A DNA stretch of 64,000 nt from Giardia muris (GCA_006247105.1 CM016925.1:868001-932000); one strand, 5' to 3'. Counted from the stretch's first letter, positions 1 to 9,283 are shown. A program made the numbers and translations. Notes: generated by a model from the sequence alone, not told the origin.

Positions 1-370
1 GAAATAGTTGCGTGGGGCTGCTTGTTGCCTTCAGAAACTCCCGATGGTACTTATCTAACCCTAAGAAGGTTTCCTTCTTTGAAAGGTCAAAGATTAGGAT
101 AAGTCCCTGTGTATCTCCATAGAACTCGGCCCGGATGTCGGTGTAATCGTCGAGGCCTGAAAGATCGAAGAAGTTCACGCGGACCGTGCACTTATCGATA
201 TCGATTGGGCGAACTCCATAGTCCACCCCTATTGTTGGGAGATACTTCCGCACGAACCGCCCCTCGCAATAGTTCTTTATCAAACATGATTTCCCGACTT
301 GCGGCATCCCTACCGTAGTGACCTTCAGGCGTATAACTGTAGGCCTATCTTTAGCAGACACACGATTCAT
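1..370 (-). CDS. Rab-like small GTPase, DNAJC27/RBJ type (3' part cut by window edge)
   Basis: Reading starts at the ATG whose complement is at 368-370 and stays open to the window edge, giving 123 visible codons. The P-loop GMPQVGKS lies near residues 22-29, switch I PTIGVDYG near 48-55, and the switch II region reads DLSGLDDYTDIRAEFY. The following DTQGLILIFDLS strand is typical of Rab-like GTPases. Switch II lacks the Gln of ordinary Rabs (DTAGQE); this and the 'GVDYG' and 'EFYGDTQG' segments resemble the RBJ/DNAJC27 group, which is common in flagellated protists. Family knowledge suggests signalling or trafficking linked to the flagellum or basal body, but that is inference. Whether a C-terminal J domain follows cannot be seen. 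The start lies 9 bp after the stop of the IQ-motif gene on the same strand. Confidence 0.75.
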   Translation of the reverse strand, partial: MNRVSAKDRPTVIRLKVTTVGMPQVGKSCLIKNYCEGRFVRKYLPTIGVDYGVRPIDIDKCTVRVNFFDLSGLDDYTDIRAEFYGDTQGLILIFDLSKKETFLGLDKYHREFLKATSSPTQLF

Positions 371-379
371 TTTTTGGGC

Positions 380-871
380 TCACTTGAACAGGAGTCGGAC
401 GGGGCTTTCTCTATACGCCTCCAAAGCCTCTCCAAGCGTCGGGGGTTTAGTAGTAAGCATGCACATGGGAGAAGTAGAAACTTCTGAGGCGGCAATGGGG
501 GTTTGGGGGTTTGGAAGTAATACTTGTTGTGTCCATAATAACGGGCTAGAGGAAACGTTAGCCATGAGGTGACGAGGTACTAGTGAGTCATACAATGACA
601 GAGGAGTAGACCCTGGCTTGCTTATGTTCATAACGGGGAGTAAATGGCGCTTGTCATGGGTCCGGAGTAGGGGCAAATTGTGCGTAAAGCTTATAGCAAT
701 GTCATGTTCCAAACTACGGACCATCTGGAGCCAGGTGTCCCACACCTCGCAGACCAAACGACGGGCCTTCCACCCTCTATAAACAGCTTGTATTTTTGTT
801 GCTCCCCATATATCCGCTTTTTGTACTTCTGTAAGAGCGTCGACTCGATTTGAGGACGTGCTACAGCACAT
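380..871 (-). CDS. Small IQ-motif protein
   Basis: A 163-residue protein with one IQ-like motif near residues 26-40 (TKIQAVYRGWKARR), which would bind calmodulin or another EF-hand protein such as centrin. The motif sits in a short helical N-terminal region (residues 12-60). The rest is Ser/Pro/Leu-rich and probably disordered, with no other recognisable domain. The start is the ATG at 871, preceded by an AT-rich run (AAAAACTCGT) like Giardia initiators. It ends 9 bp before the GTPase start. The partner and role are unknown; a basal-body or flagellar role would fit the IQ motif but is a guess. The IQ motif supports coding, while the tail is weak evidence on its own. Confidence 0.6.
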   Translation of the reverse strand: MCCSTSSNRVDALTEVQKADIWGATKIQAVYRGWKARRLVCEVWDTWLQMVRSLEHDIAISFTHNLPLLRTHDKRHLLPVMNISKPGSTPLSLYDSLVPRHLMANVSSSPLLWTQQVLLPNPQTPIAASEVSTSPMCMLTTKPPTLGEALEAYRESPVRLLFK

Positions 872-1027
872 ACGAGTTTTTTTGAGACGTGATACTAATC
901 ATCATTTCCATTCATAGACATGATCTAATGGCCATGTAGTCATAGTAAAGCACTGTATCACCTTCAAATAAGAGACCCCTGCACTTGTTAATGCCTACTC
1001 ATGAGATAAAGACTTTTCATCTTCAGT

Positions 1028-1681
1028 ATGATGTGCACGTACAGTGAGATCGTTCGAGAGATCATTTGCCAGAAGTGCCACCGCTCCCAGTATAGCTTCG
1101 AGTACACCCAGATGCTACTTCTGGACCTCCCCAAGGATCAACGATCCGAGGTCACTCTCGAAGACCTGCTTTGTCGGAAGAGGACGTCCGAGGTCGAAGG
1201 ATATCGATGTCCCGTATGCAAGGATTGTGTCACCGTCACGCTCACCGAGCGACTGGCCACGCCAGCAGAGTGCCTCATCATCGTCTTCAAGCGGTACGAG
1301 GAGGGGAGTGACTCTTGGTCCTTTGGGAGATCCGCCTCTCGCTTTCGTAAGAACAACATCTCTGTCAACTATCCCCTGGAGCTGGTGTTGTCCATTCCAG
1401 CCACTAAGCCTCCTGTGACTCAGACAGACGAGAAGATAGAGAGCATCGACAAGACGGGGGAGGGGGGAGATTCTGTGGAGACCAGTTACCCGGAGATATC
1501 TAAGAGCGAGAAGGGGCGTGACCTCCCTTCTTCGGGCAATGTGCCCAGTATGGACGAAGGACTCAAATATGATGGTATTGCGTCTAGCGGCCCTGAACTC
1601 CTCGCCAAGGCCAAGGGAACTGGGCAGGATATGGCTGGCGCCAGGACTTACGTGTACGGCTTTCGTGGATCATCAACCTAG
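1028..1681 (+). pseudogene. Ubiquitin-specific protease (USP/UCH) fragment
   Basis: The first 120 residues match the middle (fingers) part of a USP catalytic domain. A zinc-binding CQKCH pair near residues 14-18 and a second pair, YRCPVC, near 59-64 are spaced as in USPs. They are followed by LTERLATPAECLIIVFKRY, the usual 'LP..L...LKRF' strand. The N-terminal box with the catalytic Cys and the C-terminal box with the catalytic His are both absent: the frame starts just before the fingers and ends in a Ser/Glu/Lys-rich stretch with no 'YxLxxVxxHxG.xxxGHY' segment. No matching remnant was found in the 150 bp upstream. As it stands it cannot be a protease. It could be expressed as a zinc-binding domain, but a decayed gene piece is more likely, given the serpin remnant 28 bp downstream. 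Confidence 0.6.
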
Positions 1682-1709
1682 AACTAAATCCTGAAATAGG
1701 ATAGGATTT

Positions 1710-2576
1710 ATGCCACTATCTACTCTCCTCCTATTCTTAGCAACCGCAACTGGACCTGTACATGACCAGCTTCTTACAGTGCTACACATCGATCCAACAG
1801 ATGCAACCCCTAGCGAGGCCGAGAAGCTCATACAGTCTCTCAAGGACGCGTCGATAGCGATGGGGGCGAACATCTACGCACGCTCTTGTCATCCCACTGC
1901 TGATTACCGTGCGACTCTGAAGCAGCACTTCGACGTCATTCCTGAGGAGTTGCGCTCTGCCACGCAAGTCAATAAGTGGTGCGCAGACCAGACCCACGGC
2001 CTCATCACCCATGTACTTGATAGCGTCGACAGCATTGACGCTCTCCTCATCTCTGCGATATACTTCAAGGCGCAGTGGGACGTTCAGTTCGATAAAGACA
2101 GAACCCATGATGCTCCCTTCCACGGTTTCAATGGCGAAGAGAAGGTTCAGATGATGTCTACGAAGAGAAAGCTCGATTATGCACAGACCAGCTCGGCCCA
2201 GCTCGTCCGTCTCCAGTACAAGGACTCGGGAGTCACGGCGAGGATCGTTCTTCCCCAGGAGAGCGGGAGGGAGGCGTTCCTCTCCGCGCTGTGTGACGAG
2301 AACTTGGGCAGTGTCGACTGGAACAGACACGACGATGTGGTTCTTGAACTCCCACGCTTCAAGATTGAGTCCTCCCATGGTCTCACCGGTCATCTCCAAG
2401 GCCGCGGAGCCACGGCGATGTTCGGACCCTGCGGAACGGTCGGGACCCTGGGCGTCGAGATGAACGTCTCCGACGTGTTCCAGAAGGTCCTAGACCTGAC
2501 TGCGGTTGGACTACTGTTCCGATTCCTCTTTCCTACAACGTCTCGGAAGCGACGTGCCCTTCTCCCTCTGCACTGA
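1710..2576 (+). pseudogene. Serpin remnant lacking N-terminal helix and reactive-centre loop
   Basis: The 288-residue frame is clearly serpin-derived. It begins inside the 'SPLS' helix region (MPLSTLLLFLATATG), continues with LLISAIYFKAQWDVQFD (s3A region) near residues 110-126 and the ARIVLPQES strand near 172-180, and then has ELPRFKIESS near 212-221. Near the end, VSDVFQK corresponds to the serpin 'VSDVVHKA' strand. After that, similarity stops: the hinge 'EEGTEAAA', the reactive-centre loop and the C-terminal 'HPFLFFI' strands are missing, and the frame ends in an Arg-rich tail (TSRKRRALLPLH). The first helix (about 30 residues) is also missing, and an in-frame TGA lies just upstream at 1692-1694. 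Full serpins are about 370-400 residues. It cannot inhibit proteases by the serpin mechanism. An intact ancestor may have been acquired or lost recently. Confidence 0.7.
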
Positions 2577-2714
2577 ACTGTGACGATGTGTGATCGGTAA
2601 TGCGTTGCAATAACGGCGTCAAAATTATTCACTCTGATTGGAAACATGAGTAGCGGGAAACTACTATGCATATGGGACGCATATGATCTCATTCTTCAGG
2701 ATCTCCTTATAGGA

Positions 2715-4217
2715 TCAGACAGGATCATTGTTGATGACAGGGTTCTGAAAGACTTCCCCAAGTATGAGGACCTTATCCTCGTTTGGAAGGAACACGGCTT
2801 GGAAACTATCGGGGTTGATAAAATTACCATTCATAATGTTGACGGCTGTGTTGCGCATGAGCGTGTTGATGGTAGTTGTATTGTTAGCACTGAACTCATT
2901 CTTGATCACAAGACTGAGGAGAGAACGTAAGAATTCCTGGTCGACGGAACTTCCCGAAGAATCATGTGCTGACAAGTCTGTGAGCATATTCGCAACAGGA
3001 TAGATAGCTAGAGTGGTTACAGTGGGCTCGAGCTTCTCCGCATCCGTATCAATACCGACTCGAAGATCGAAACTGAGCTGTCCCGAAAGCTCCGTAGAGT
3101 TCTGCAGGGCTATACTGTACTTGTATTCAAACGTGGTTCTCCCAGCGGCTGCATGAAAGGCGCTCATGACTGGGGGCTTCGTAGAAGTCAAGGTTAGCTT
3201 GGCATCTTCAAAGGAGGCTTTCTCAGGGTTATCTAGGAGCTCATTCAACAGATCCGAGGTCAGATCTATTTCCAAGCTGAAGGAATCGTAGTGAAAATGA
3301 AGAACGAAGTACAACGAGTTGAAGGCCTCGCGATCGATGACGATTTCTACATCGCTGTTCGTGTACACCTCTTTGGGGAGCGACGAAGGTAAGTTCTCGT
3401 AGTACCGGGCTTTGCTATCAATGTTCCAAACGTTGGTGTCGAACTTGTAAGCATATCCAGGCCAGTTAGCAATCGCTTTCCCAGACGAGACGAGTATGGG
3501 GCCCAACAGGCGAATGTCGGTGACAAGCTGGCGGTTAGAAGAAGTAATGTTACCAGCATCTCCCTGGAACATCTGCTCAATCAAGCTTAGGGTAGTATTT
3601 GCAATTAGCGGCATGACCGTCCCTTTGAGCACGTTGTCGATGATCGAATGCATCCCATTGAGGAGGCTCACTAATGTGTCACCAAAAATCCCACCTAAGG
3701 ATACAAGATCCATATTGAAGCTATCATAGCCCATAGTGGCCAGGTCAAAAGGCTTATAGAGCTCGAAGCGATAATAGCAGTTACTGTTCTCCACGATCTT
3801 AGTTACCGCTGATCCGGTGAAGTTGCTAAGGGAGAAGACTGCGTGTAACGATCCGAAACTTTTGAGTGCCAGATCCCCGCTTATCATGAAGATGCCATCA
3901 GACATGTCGACACGGATACGCTCGTCACCAATGAAGCGCAGGAGGAACTTGCTCACATCGAAGCTCTGAATGCGAAGATTAGTAATGCTGAGCTTGAAGG
4001 TCGCGATGGAGATATCGGAAACGTTAAATGGTGGTAGGCTCTGGATGATTGATGGGAATATACTAAAACCCATCTGACAGAACTTCTCAAGTCCGTGCTC
4101 CGTGAAGCGAAGGCTCATTCCGAGGTTTTTCATGCTGAGATCCTGAACCGGAAAGAAGTGATCTCCAGCGCATAACTCCCTTGCAAGAATGCCACAAAGA
4201 ACACACAGAAGAAGCAT
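2715..4217 (-). CDS. Secreted BPI/LBP-family (lipid-binding) protein
   Basis: A 500-residue protein with an N-terminal signal peptide (residues 1-17, MLLLCVLCGILARELCA) and no other membrane segment. The body has the alternating amphipathic strand pattern and two-part layout of the BPI/LBP/PLUNC superfamily: an N-terminal barrel with 'GMSLRFTEHGLEKFCQMGF', a central helix around 'LLNGMHSIIDNVLKGTVMPLI', and a second barrel from about residue 290. Giardia is known to encode a small BPI-like family. It would act in the secretory pathway or outside the cell and bind lipids or bacterial lipopolysaccharide; this is family knowledge and is not shown here. Several N-X-S/T sites are present (NVS, NFT, NTT, NIT). 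The start at 4217 is preceded by an AT-rich run (TTATTTAAAAAGC). It is the only apparently intact gene in the 872-6377 region. Confidence 0.7.
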   Translation of the reverse strand: MLLLCVLCGILARELCAGDHFFPVQDLSMKNLGMSLRFTEHGLEKFCQMGFSIFPSIIQSLPPFNVSDISIATFKLSITNLRIQSFDVSKFLLRFIGDERIRVDMSDGIFMISGDLALKSFGSLHAVFSLSNFTGSAVTKIVENSNCYYRFELYKPFDLATMGYDSFNMDLVSLGGIFGDTLVSLLNGMHSIIDNVLKGTVMPLIANTTLSLIEQMFQGDAGNITSSNRQLVTDIRLLGPILVSSGKAIANWPGYAYKFDTNVWNIDSKARYYENLPSSLPKEVYTNSDVEIVIDREAFNSLYFVLHFHYDSFSLEIDLTSDLLNELLDNPEKASFEDAKLTLTSTKPPVMSAFHAAAGRTTFEYKYSIALQNSTELSGQLSFDLRVGIDTDAEKLEPTVTTLAIYPVANMLTDLSAHDSSGSSVDQEFLRSLLSLVIKNEFSANNTTTINTLMRNTAVNIMNGNFINPDSFQAVFLPNEDKVLILGEVFQNPVINNDPV

Positions 4218-5617
4218 GCTTTTTAAATAAGCAATTCGATTTAGGTGAGTTTAAGTGAAAAGGCCGGGAGGCAGTACATGCCCGCAAAGTAATAGAAAGG
4301 AATTGCAACATGTTCTGAAGCGTACGCTCATCGTTGCTTAGTCTGTGTGAGCAAGCTGCGGTTAATAGAAAATACCTTGCCAACTCACACCCTCCCATCC
4401 TTCCCTTCTATAAGGAGAACTGCAAGAGCATTCTTCTATCACCTTCAAGTGGACGAGTCTTCGGACATAGCTGCCTCCATTGACCGGAAGGTCCCTTCCG
4501 TCAGTGCCTTGGTGTGCTGGGGGACGGCTTGGCAGCTCTGTGCACATTCTTGGAACTTCTAGCAATATCAGAAAACTGGCGTCACTGACATATTCACAGC
4601 CTCTTGTCCATCTGGAAGGCCATGGAGTATGTCGAGGAACCAGAGAATCACTCTACTGGAGCGTGCACGGATCCTTCTGGTTGCTCCCCGACATGCCCTT
4701 CAAACCGCTACTCTTGCTTCATAGGCGGGTTCGTGGCCAGTGAGACCACATCCGAGACATTCCCGATGGTCCGGTTCAAAGGGACGCCCAGTATACCCTG
4801 TCGTCTTTGGCTGGGTCGATACCACATTTCTGATGCATGGCATCGCACATTGGACATATTCAAGCATTAGCCTACCCACCCGTCCTTCACAATTCAGTCT
4901 TTGCGCATATGCGACCATGGAGCCGACCTCACAACCCCCTAGTGACAACTCTCCTACCCAGAGGAACCGTGATTCAAGGACTATCTCAGAACGATATGCA
5001 CCTCCACTTGCGGGTTTTTCAGAAGCTACAGGGGCATCCACTCGCTCTGGGCATAACTGGGCGTGCTGCAGAAGTCAGGGGACCACTTCTGTCTCCTTCC
5101 GATCTTGTAGGCCTGATAGGCCTCGGCTGCCACCGTCTAATGTTCTCCACTCTACAAAGATAGCGGGACGATGCTGGGAGCGTGCACAAGAATTGAATGG
5201 TCGTAGTCGACCAGCTGGGTGCACCAGGACCATCAGCAGTCAGGTGGTCCTCCAGAGGATATAATGACCCCTGGAGATGTACGCAAGTATCTAGGCGTTA
5301 CAGTCTTCTCGTGGAGCTACACGTCGAGGAGGGCGCAGTCTATCTACTTTTGACAGGGCAGTAGACCCTTGTTATTCCTCGGGCTCACACTGTACTTGTT
5401 CCTGGGCAGGGGCTTTCCTGACTGGTGCGCTCTTCTGAAGGGATCCTTGATGAGGATAGGAAGATATCCAGGACAGGAATACTGGAAAGGAGCTGACCTC
5501 TCCTTGTTCCGGAAGTATTGGAGTCTACTAGCCCTATCTACCTCTGACTTGGGTTTCGTTGCCATCACGGAGAGTCACCTCCCCTCGGATCCTCGTTTCT
5601 GACCGTAGAGCCTCCTA

Positions 5618-5624
5618 GTTTACT
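5618..5624 (-). promoter_or_regulatory. AGTAAAC poly(A) signal
   Basis: The complementary strand reads AGTAAAC 5 bases after the TGA of the ankyrin remnant, matching the Giardia AGTRAAY consensus. It shows that the 3' end of that decayed gene is still in its original form. Confidence 0.55.
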
Positions 5625-5629
5625 CACCA

Positions 5630-5971
5630 TCAGGACAGACCTACGAGGCGGCGCATCAGCTGAAGCTGTGTGGCTCCGTTGGAATCAGTCACACTTGCTT
5701 CTGAGTAGAGGAGGCGTGAGCAGCGCTCGTGTCCTTCTGCGACAGCCAGATACACGGCTGCGTGCCCGTTCGCATTGACACGTCCAGCCTCATGTGGCAC
5801 GAGGATTTGGACGATGTCTTCGGAACCGCGGGTGGCCGCAATCATCAGTGCGGTAGTCTTGGACGGGAACTCGTGCCATGCCCGGTCTATGGAAACACCG
5901 GCACCGGCTAGGAGACCATGATGCTCTCTCGTCTCACAAATGCGACTCCACAGAACCGAGCATGTCACCAC
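5630..5971 (-). pseudogene. Ankyrin-repeat protein tail (protein 21.1/NEK type), 5' truncated
   Basis: The frame reads two degenerate ankyrin repeats of the Giardia type, with KTTALMIAATRGSEDIVQIL followed by a second unit NGHAAVYLAVAEGHERCSRLL, and then a short C-terminal tail. No in-frame ATG precedes the repeats: the frame opens after a stop near 5996, and the only early start-like codons are GTG. Giardia ankyrin proteins of this kind are normally several hundred residues long, either repeat-only ('21.1') or joined to a NEK kinase domain. This piece therefore looks like the last part of such a gene whose 5' portion is gone. The stop codon and AGTAAAC signal remain. It could be an uncalled start of a short gene, but that is less likely. 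Confidence 0.55.
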
Positions 5972-6377
5972 GACTTGAGTCTTATGGCGATCGTTCTAAT
6001 ATGAAAGTGAGTTGACGAGCCCTAGGTATTAGTTACCATGCTGGGTTGCGTTGATTCGGCATGATAAAGGAAGGACAGCAGCAATATTGAAGGTATGGGG
6101 ATGACACTTTTCAGAGAAGCAATAGAGTGTTATATCTACATAATATAGGCTGGTGGGGAGAGATAAGTGCAGTTGCATGGCTCCTGGACCCTAATGCGTG
6201 AGTAGTGCTCCCCACCTTGTCCCTGCTACCACGTGTAAATCACCAGGATGGACTTCTCTTTCGGACTTCGACCTGATGGTGCTTATGATATCCTCACGTC
6301 GCGAGATGGCGAAAGGTCATAAGACTCTCTGGAAAGGATGCTCCCTCCCTTCTTCTTCATCGCCGAGTTGAAATCAA

Positions 6378-7982
6378 ATGACGGAGAATCTTTATCAGGC
6401 TGTATACGCCCTTGTCGCCAAACAGCCCGGTATTACATGCACCCAAGCCAGTGAGCAGCTTGGAGAGAAGCGGGAAGCCCTGGTCGCGGTCATCAAGTCT
6501 CTGGAGACTATGGATGTCCTATCAACGCAGCTACATAAGGAGACAATGTACCAACTCACGACTGAAGGTGAGACAGCCTTGACACGCGGAACACCGGAGT
6601 ATCAACTCCTCTGCGAAGTTGCAAGACGTGGAGGTGTGGCCACGTCCGAAGATCTTACCCCGACTCCCTTCACCCAGAAGGAGCTTTCAATTGCCGCCGC
6701 GGGAGCTCTTCGCCAGCAATGGATCCGTATGGAAAGCGAGAAGGGCTCGACTGGAAAGGGTGGCATACAGACTTATAGGAGTGCGATCCCTCTTTTCGAG
6801 GCTATTGACGAGGTCAAAGAGAGCTTGCGTGCGAAGTACAAGGGTAAGAGTTCCTCTGGAAAGCACATATTAGACTCGGCCAAGCTTGCGGAGGATGAGA
6901 TCAAACTCCTCAAGCGGAACAAATATATACAAGTTGTCGAAGAAAAGGACTTTGTAGTGGTTCCTGGCCCACGTTATGCCTCAGGGTTACAGAAGCAAGA
7001 AGCAGACCTCACGATTGAGATGGTACACAATTACATTCATAAGACTGGAAAGCCCTTTTCCGAATACCGTTTCAAGCCGTACAACTTTTCAGCTCTTGGG
7101 GCACCGATACAGGCTGGGGCCTATCATCCTCTATATCAGATGCGTACCTTCTTCGTCAATGTCTTCGTAAGCTTGGGCTTCGAGCAGATGTCAACGGATA
7201 GGTGGGTCGAGTCAAGCTTCTGGAACTTCGACGCATTGTTCCAGCCGCAAAGCCATCCTGCTCGTGACGCTCAAGATACCTTCTTTGTGGGTGGTCGTTA
7301 TGGAGGAACGAATCCCAACGCACTCCCAACGGAACTGATTGAGAAGGTTTCAGGAGTTCATGAGAAAGGCGATAGGAAGTTGTGCTCCCGTGGCTATTCC
7401 TACAAATGGTCACTCGACGAAGCTCTCAAGAACGTCCTTCGCACTCACACAACAGCCGTTTCCGCCCGTGTCCTCTACGAGATCGGCAAAAAGTTTCGTG
7501 AAACCGGGGAGTTCACTCCAAGGCGCTTCTTCTCCATCGATCGTGTGTTTCGGAACGAAACGCTCGATGCCACTCATCTATGCGAGTTCCATCAGATAGA
7601 AGGCATGGTAATCGATAAAGATCTTAGCCTAGCCCATCTCATTGCCACACTCCGCGCATTCTTCTCGAAACTCGGGATGACGGAGTTAAACTTCAAGCCA
7701 ACATACAACCCTTATACCGCCCCCTCCATGGAGATCTTCGCCTTCCATCCGCAATTGAAGAAGTGGATCGAGGTCGGCAATTCAGGGATCTTCAGGCCCG
7801 AAGTGGTCTCTCCACTTGGATTACCATCAGATATACGCGTTATTGCCTGGGGACTAAGTCTCGAGAGGCCAACAATGATAGTCCACGGCGTATCCAATAT
7901 CCGGGACTTGATCGGACCAGGTACAAGCTTCGAGCTCATCCACCAGTGCGGCTTCTTCACTCCCATGCTGGAAGCAAAGTGA
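6378..7982 (+). CDS. FARSA: Phenylalanyl-tRNA synthetase alpha subunit
   Basis: A 534-residue protein of normal length for the cytosolic alpha subunit. It charges tRNA-Phe with phenylalanine as an alpha2-beta2 enzyme. Residues 1-160 carry the winged-helix-like domains of eukaryotic and archaeal alpha chains. The class II catalytic core follows: an aminoacylation segment with SSFWNFDALFQPQSHPARD near 276-294, motif 2 FRNETLDATHLCEFHQIEG near 394-412, and motif 3 GLSLERPTMI near 492-501, followed by the NIRDLIG ending typical of eukaryotic PheRS alpha. The ATG at 6378 gives an N-terminus that fits the family (MTENLYQAVYALV). The stop codon overlaps an AGTGAAT poly(A) signal, and the next gene converges from the opposite strand with its stop 8 bp away. 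Confidence 0.95.
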   Translation: MTENLYQAVYALVAKQPGITCTQASEQLGEKREALVAVIKSLETMDVLSTQLHKETMYQLTTEGETALTRGTPEYQLLCEVARRGGVATSEDLTPTPFTQKELSIAAAGALRQQWIRMESEKGSTGKGGIQTYRSAIPLFEAIDEVKESLRAKYKGKSSSGKHILDSAKLAEDEIKLLKRNKYIQVVEEKDFVVVPGPRYASGLQKQEADLTIEMVHNYIHKTGKPFSEYRFKPYNFSALGAPIQAGAYHPLYQMRTFFVNVFVSLGFEQMSTDRWVESSFWNFDALFQPQSHPARDAQDTFFVGGRYGGTNPNALPTELIEKVSGVHEKGDRKLCSRGYSYKWSLDEALKNVLRTHTTAVSARVLYEIGKKFRETGEFTPRRFFSIDRVFRNETLDATHLCEFHQIEGMVIDKDLSLAHLIATLRAFFSKLGMTELNFKPTYNPYTAPSMEIFAFHPQLKKWIEVGNSGIFRPEVVSPLGLPSDIRVIAWGLSLERPTMIVHGVSNIRDLIGPGTSFELIHQCGFFTPMLEAK

Positions 7983-7984
7983 AT
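7978..7984 (+). promoter_or_regulatory. AGTGAAT poly(A) signal overlapping the PheRS alpha stop
   Basis: AGTGAAT matches the Giardia AGTRAAY consensus exactly. Its TGA is the stop codon of the PheRS alpha gene, so the mRNA would have almost no 3' untranslated region. Confidence 0.7.
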
Positions 7985-7990
7985 CCCCAT

Positions 7991-9199
7991 CTACGCGAAT
8001 TCTTTGTGTTGCGTTTCATAAACAACCGCTGGAAGCTCCCATGTGAGCATAAACTGTCTCCAGACTTCCTCACGGCCCTCAAACTGGCTGGTACGCTCTG
8101 CCAGGTATGCGTTGTACTCGTTCACGATTCCCTCGAGCACAGCGATCCTATCCCTACTGATATTAACTTCATAACGTAGCCTATAGATCAGATCATCACA
8201 CTCCTTGCACCGTTCGTCATAGTTCTTGACCCACTGACGCACTTGAAGCTCTGAACGCCTCTTACTTCTTTGAACCTCAGTTATCTGATCACGATGGCGC
8301 TTGCAGATGTCGTTCACCTTGCGTTGGAGCTCCGCCAGCTCAGGAACGATCGTGTTGATCCTTTTGTTATATGAGTCGAGACTCTGAAGCTCCAGAGACG
8401 AGCACATCTCCACGAGTCTTGTCGATTCCGCATCTGCCTCAGTAGCATTTTGATGCAATGCCTCATTGACCCCAGTGATACGGAGTTCCAGCTGTTCCTC
8501 GGATGCATTACATTGTGCCGTAGTGACATCCAGCTCCTTGCGAAGAGATTGGATCTGTGCCTGACTACTCCGTTCAGATGCTGCAAGGGCCGCCAGAACT
8601 GCTTTCTTCTGCTTCTCTTGTGAGGAGCTCGTGCGCATTTCTATGGAGACGACGTGATGCAATGACTTCAGAATATTGATGACGTCGGCTACCGTCGCGT
8701 ACGCTTGTGGTCCCTGACCTTGAATAGTACCAGTCTGAGACTGTGTCCCTAGTAAATCCCCGGCGACAGAGCCGGTGGCCCCAGACCTGTTTCCACCTCC
8801 AACGATTATCTGCTGCGGTTGAAGAGAGGCAACCTGAATCCCCGCTCGCTCAAGCTTTGGGATAAAGTCATTCTCCCCTGCCAGCAGGATCAGGAGTTGT
8901 TTAACGGCCTTCTGGAAGAGATCCGTCGAGGCTTCAATCTTTCGCTGAATCGACTTGAGACGCGCCTTGAATCCCGCAGCCTTCACCGAACTTAGTTCTG
9001 TCCGCAGTGACTCGAGGGTTGTTCGGGTCTGTTGGTACTTCTTCATGGCAAGTGATAGGTCCTTGTTCAGGAGCGTGTCGAAGTCAAGTCCGAGCGTAAA
9101 GAGCGTCGGCGTGACGCAGTTAATGCGCTCAAGCACGTCAATACTGTCCTGAATGACTGCGAGACAACGACATGCCTCAACCGCAATGAGCTTGTTCAT
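7991..9199 (-). CDS. Coiled-coil protein, DRC10/IQCD-like nexin-dynein regulatory complex candidate
   Basis: A 402-residue, mostly alpha-helical protein. The N-terminus (residues 1-50) has a helix like the start of DRC10/IQCD ('[17 protein letters not shown]'). A Gly/Ser/Gln-rich linker lies near residues 130-170 and a long coiled coil runs from about 195 to 390. The segment [20 protein letters not shown] near residues 326-345 resembles the 'W.Q.YD..M..K..EL' signature shared by DRC9 and DRC10. No IQ motif follows, unlike in animal DRC10. In that family the protein joins the nexin-dynein regulatory complex between axonemal doublets and restrains dynein. The assignment rests on short similarity and layout and is tentative; a generic coiled-coil protein is the alternative. 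It diverges from histone H4 across 133 bp. Confidence 0.5.
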   Translation of the reverse strand: MNKLIAVEACRCLAVIQDSIDVLERINCVTPTLFTLGLDFDTLLNKDLSLAMKKYQQTRTTLESLRTELSSVKAAGFKARLKSIQRKIEASTDLFQKAVKQLLILLAGENDFIPKLERAGIQVASLQPQQIIVGGGNRSGATGSVAGDLLGTQSQTGTIQGQGPQAYATVADVINILKSLHHVVSIEMRTSSSQEKQKKAVLAALAASERSSQAQIQSLRKELDVTTAQCNASEEQLELRITGVNEALHQNATEADAESTRLVEMCSSLELQSLDSYNKRINTIVPELAELQRKVNDICKRHRDQITEVQRSKRRSELQVRQWVKNYDERCKECDDLIYRLRYEVNISRDRIAVLEGIVNEYNAYLAERTSQFEGREEVWRQFMLTWELPAVVYETQHKEFA

Positions 9200-9283
9200 T
9201 AATTCCTTCCCTGCACACCCTCATCACCCTTCCTCTCCCCCGCCTTCCACTCTCATGGAAAACTCCCCGGGTCCTATTCGTAG

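Larger units (their letters stand above)
4218..6377. other. Region without an intact gene (decayed sequence)
   Basis: Over 2 kb with no convincing full-length gene, exceptional in a window where genes otherwise nearly touch. Open frames are short, overlapping and of mixed composition on both strands. The only recognisable remnant is the ankyrin tail at 5630-5971. Around 4600-4870 both strands give short Cys-containing frames: the minus strand near 4800-4850 reads CPMCDAMHQKCG, and the plus strand near 4660-4720 reads CTDPSGCSPTC. These recall Giardia cysteine-rich or zinc-finger proteins but are closed by nearby stops and cannot be assigned. No tRNA B-box, long repeat or intact mobile element was seen. 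The last 200 bp probably include the promoter of the PheRS alpha gene. Confidence 0.6.

Noticed and set aside
4600..4870. Possible variant surface protein or zinc-finger remnant (CPMCDAMHQKCG on the minus strand, CTDPSGCSPTC on the plus strand)
   Set aside because: The frames are closed by stops within 50 codons, and no surface-protein hydrophobic tail or further CXXC series follows; the evidence is too weak to name a gene.
4740..5264. 174-codon plus-strand frame
   Set aside because: Ser/Arg/Pro-rich with no domain or pattern, overlapped by equally long frames on both strands; typical of non-coding sequence.
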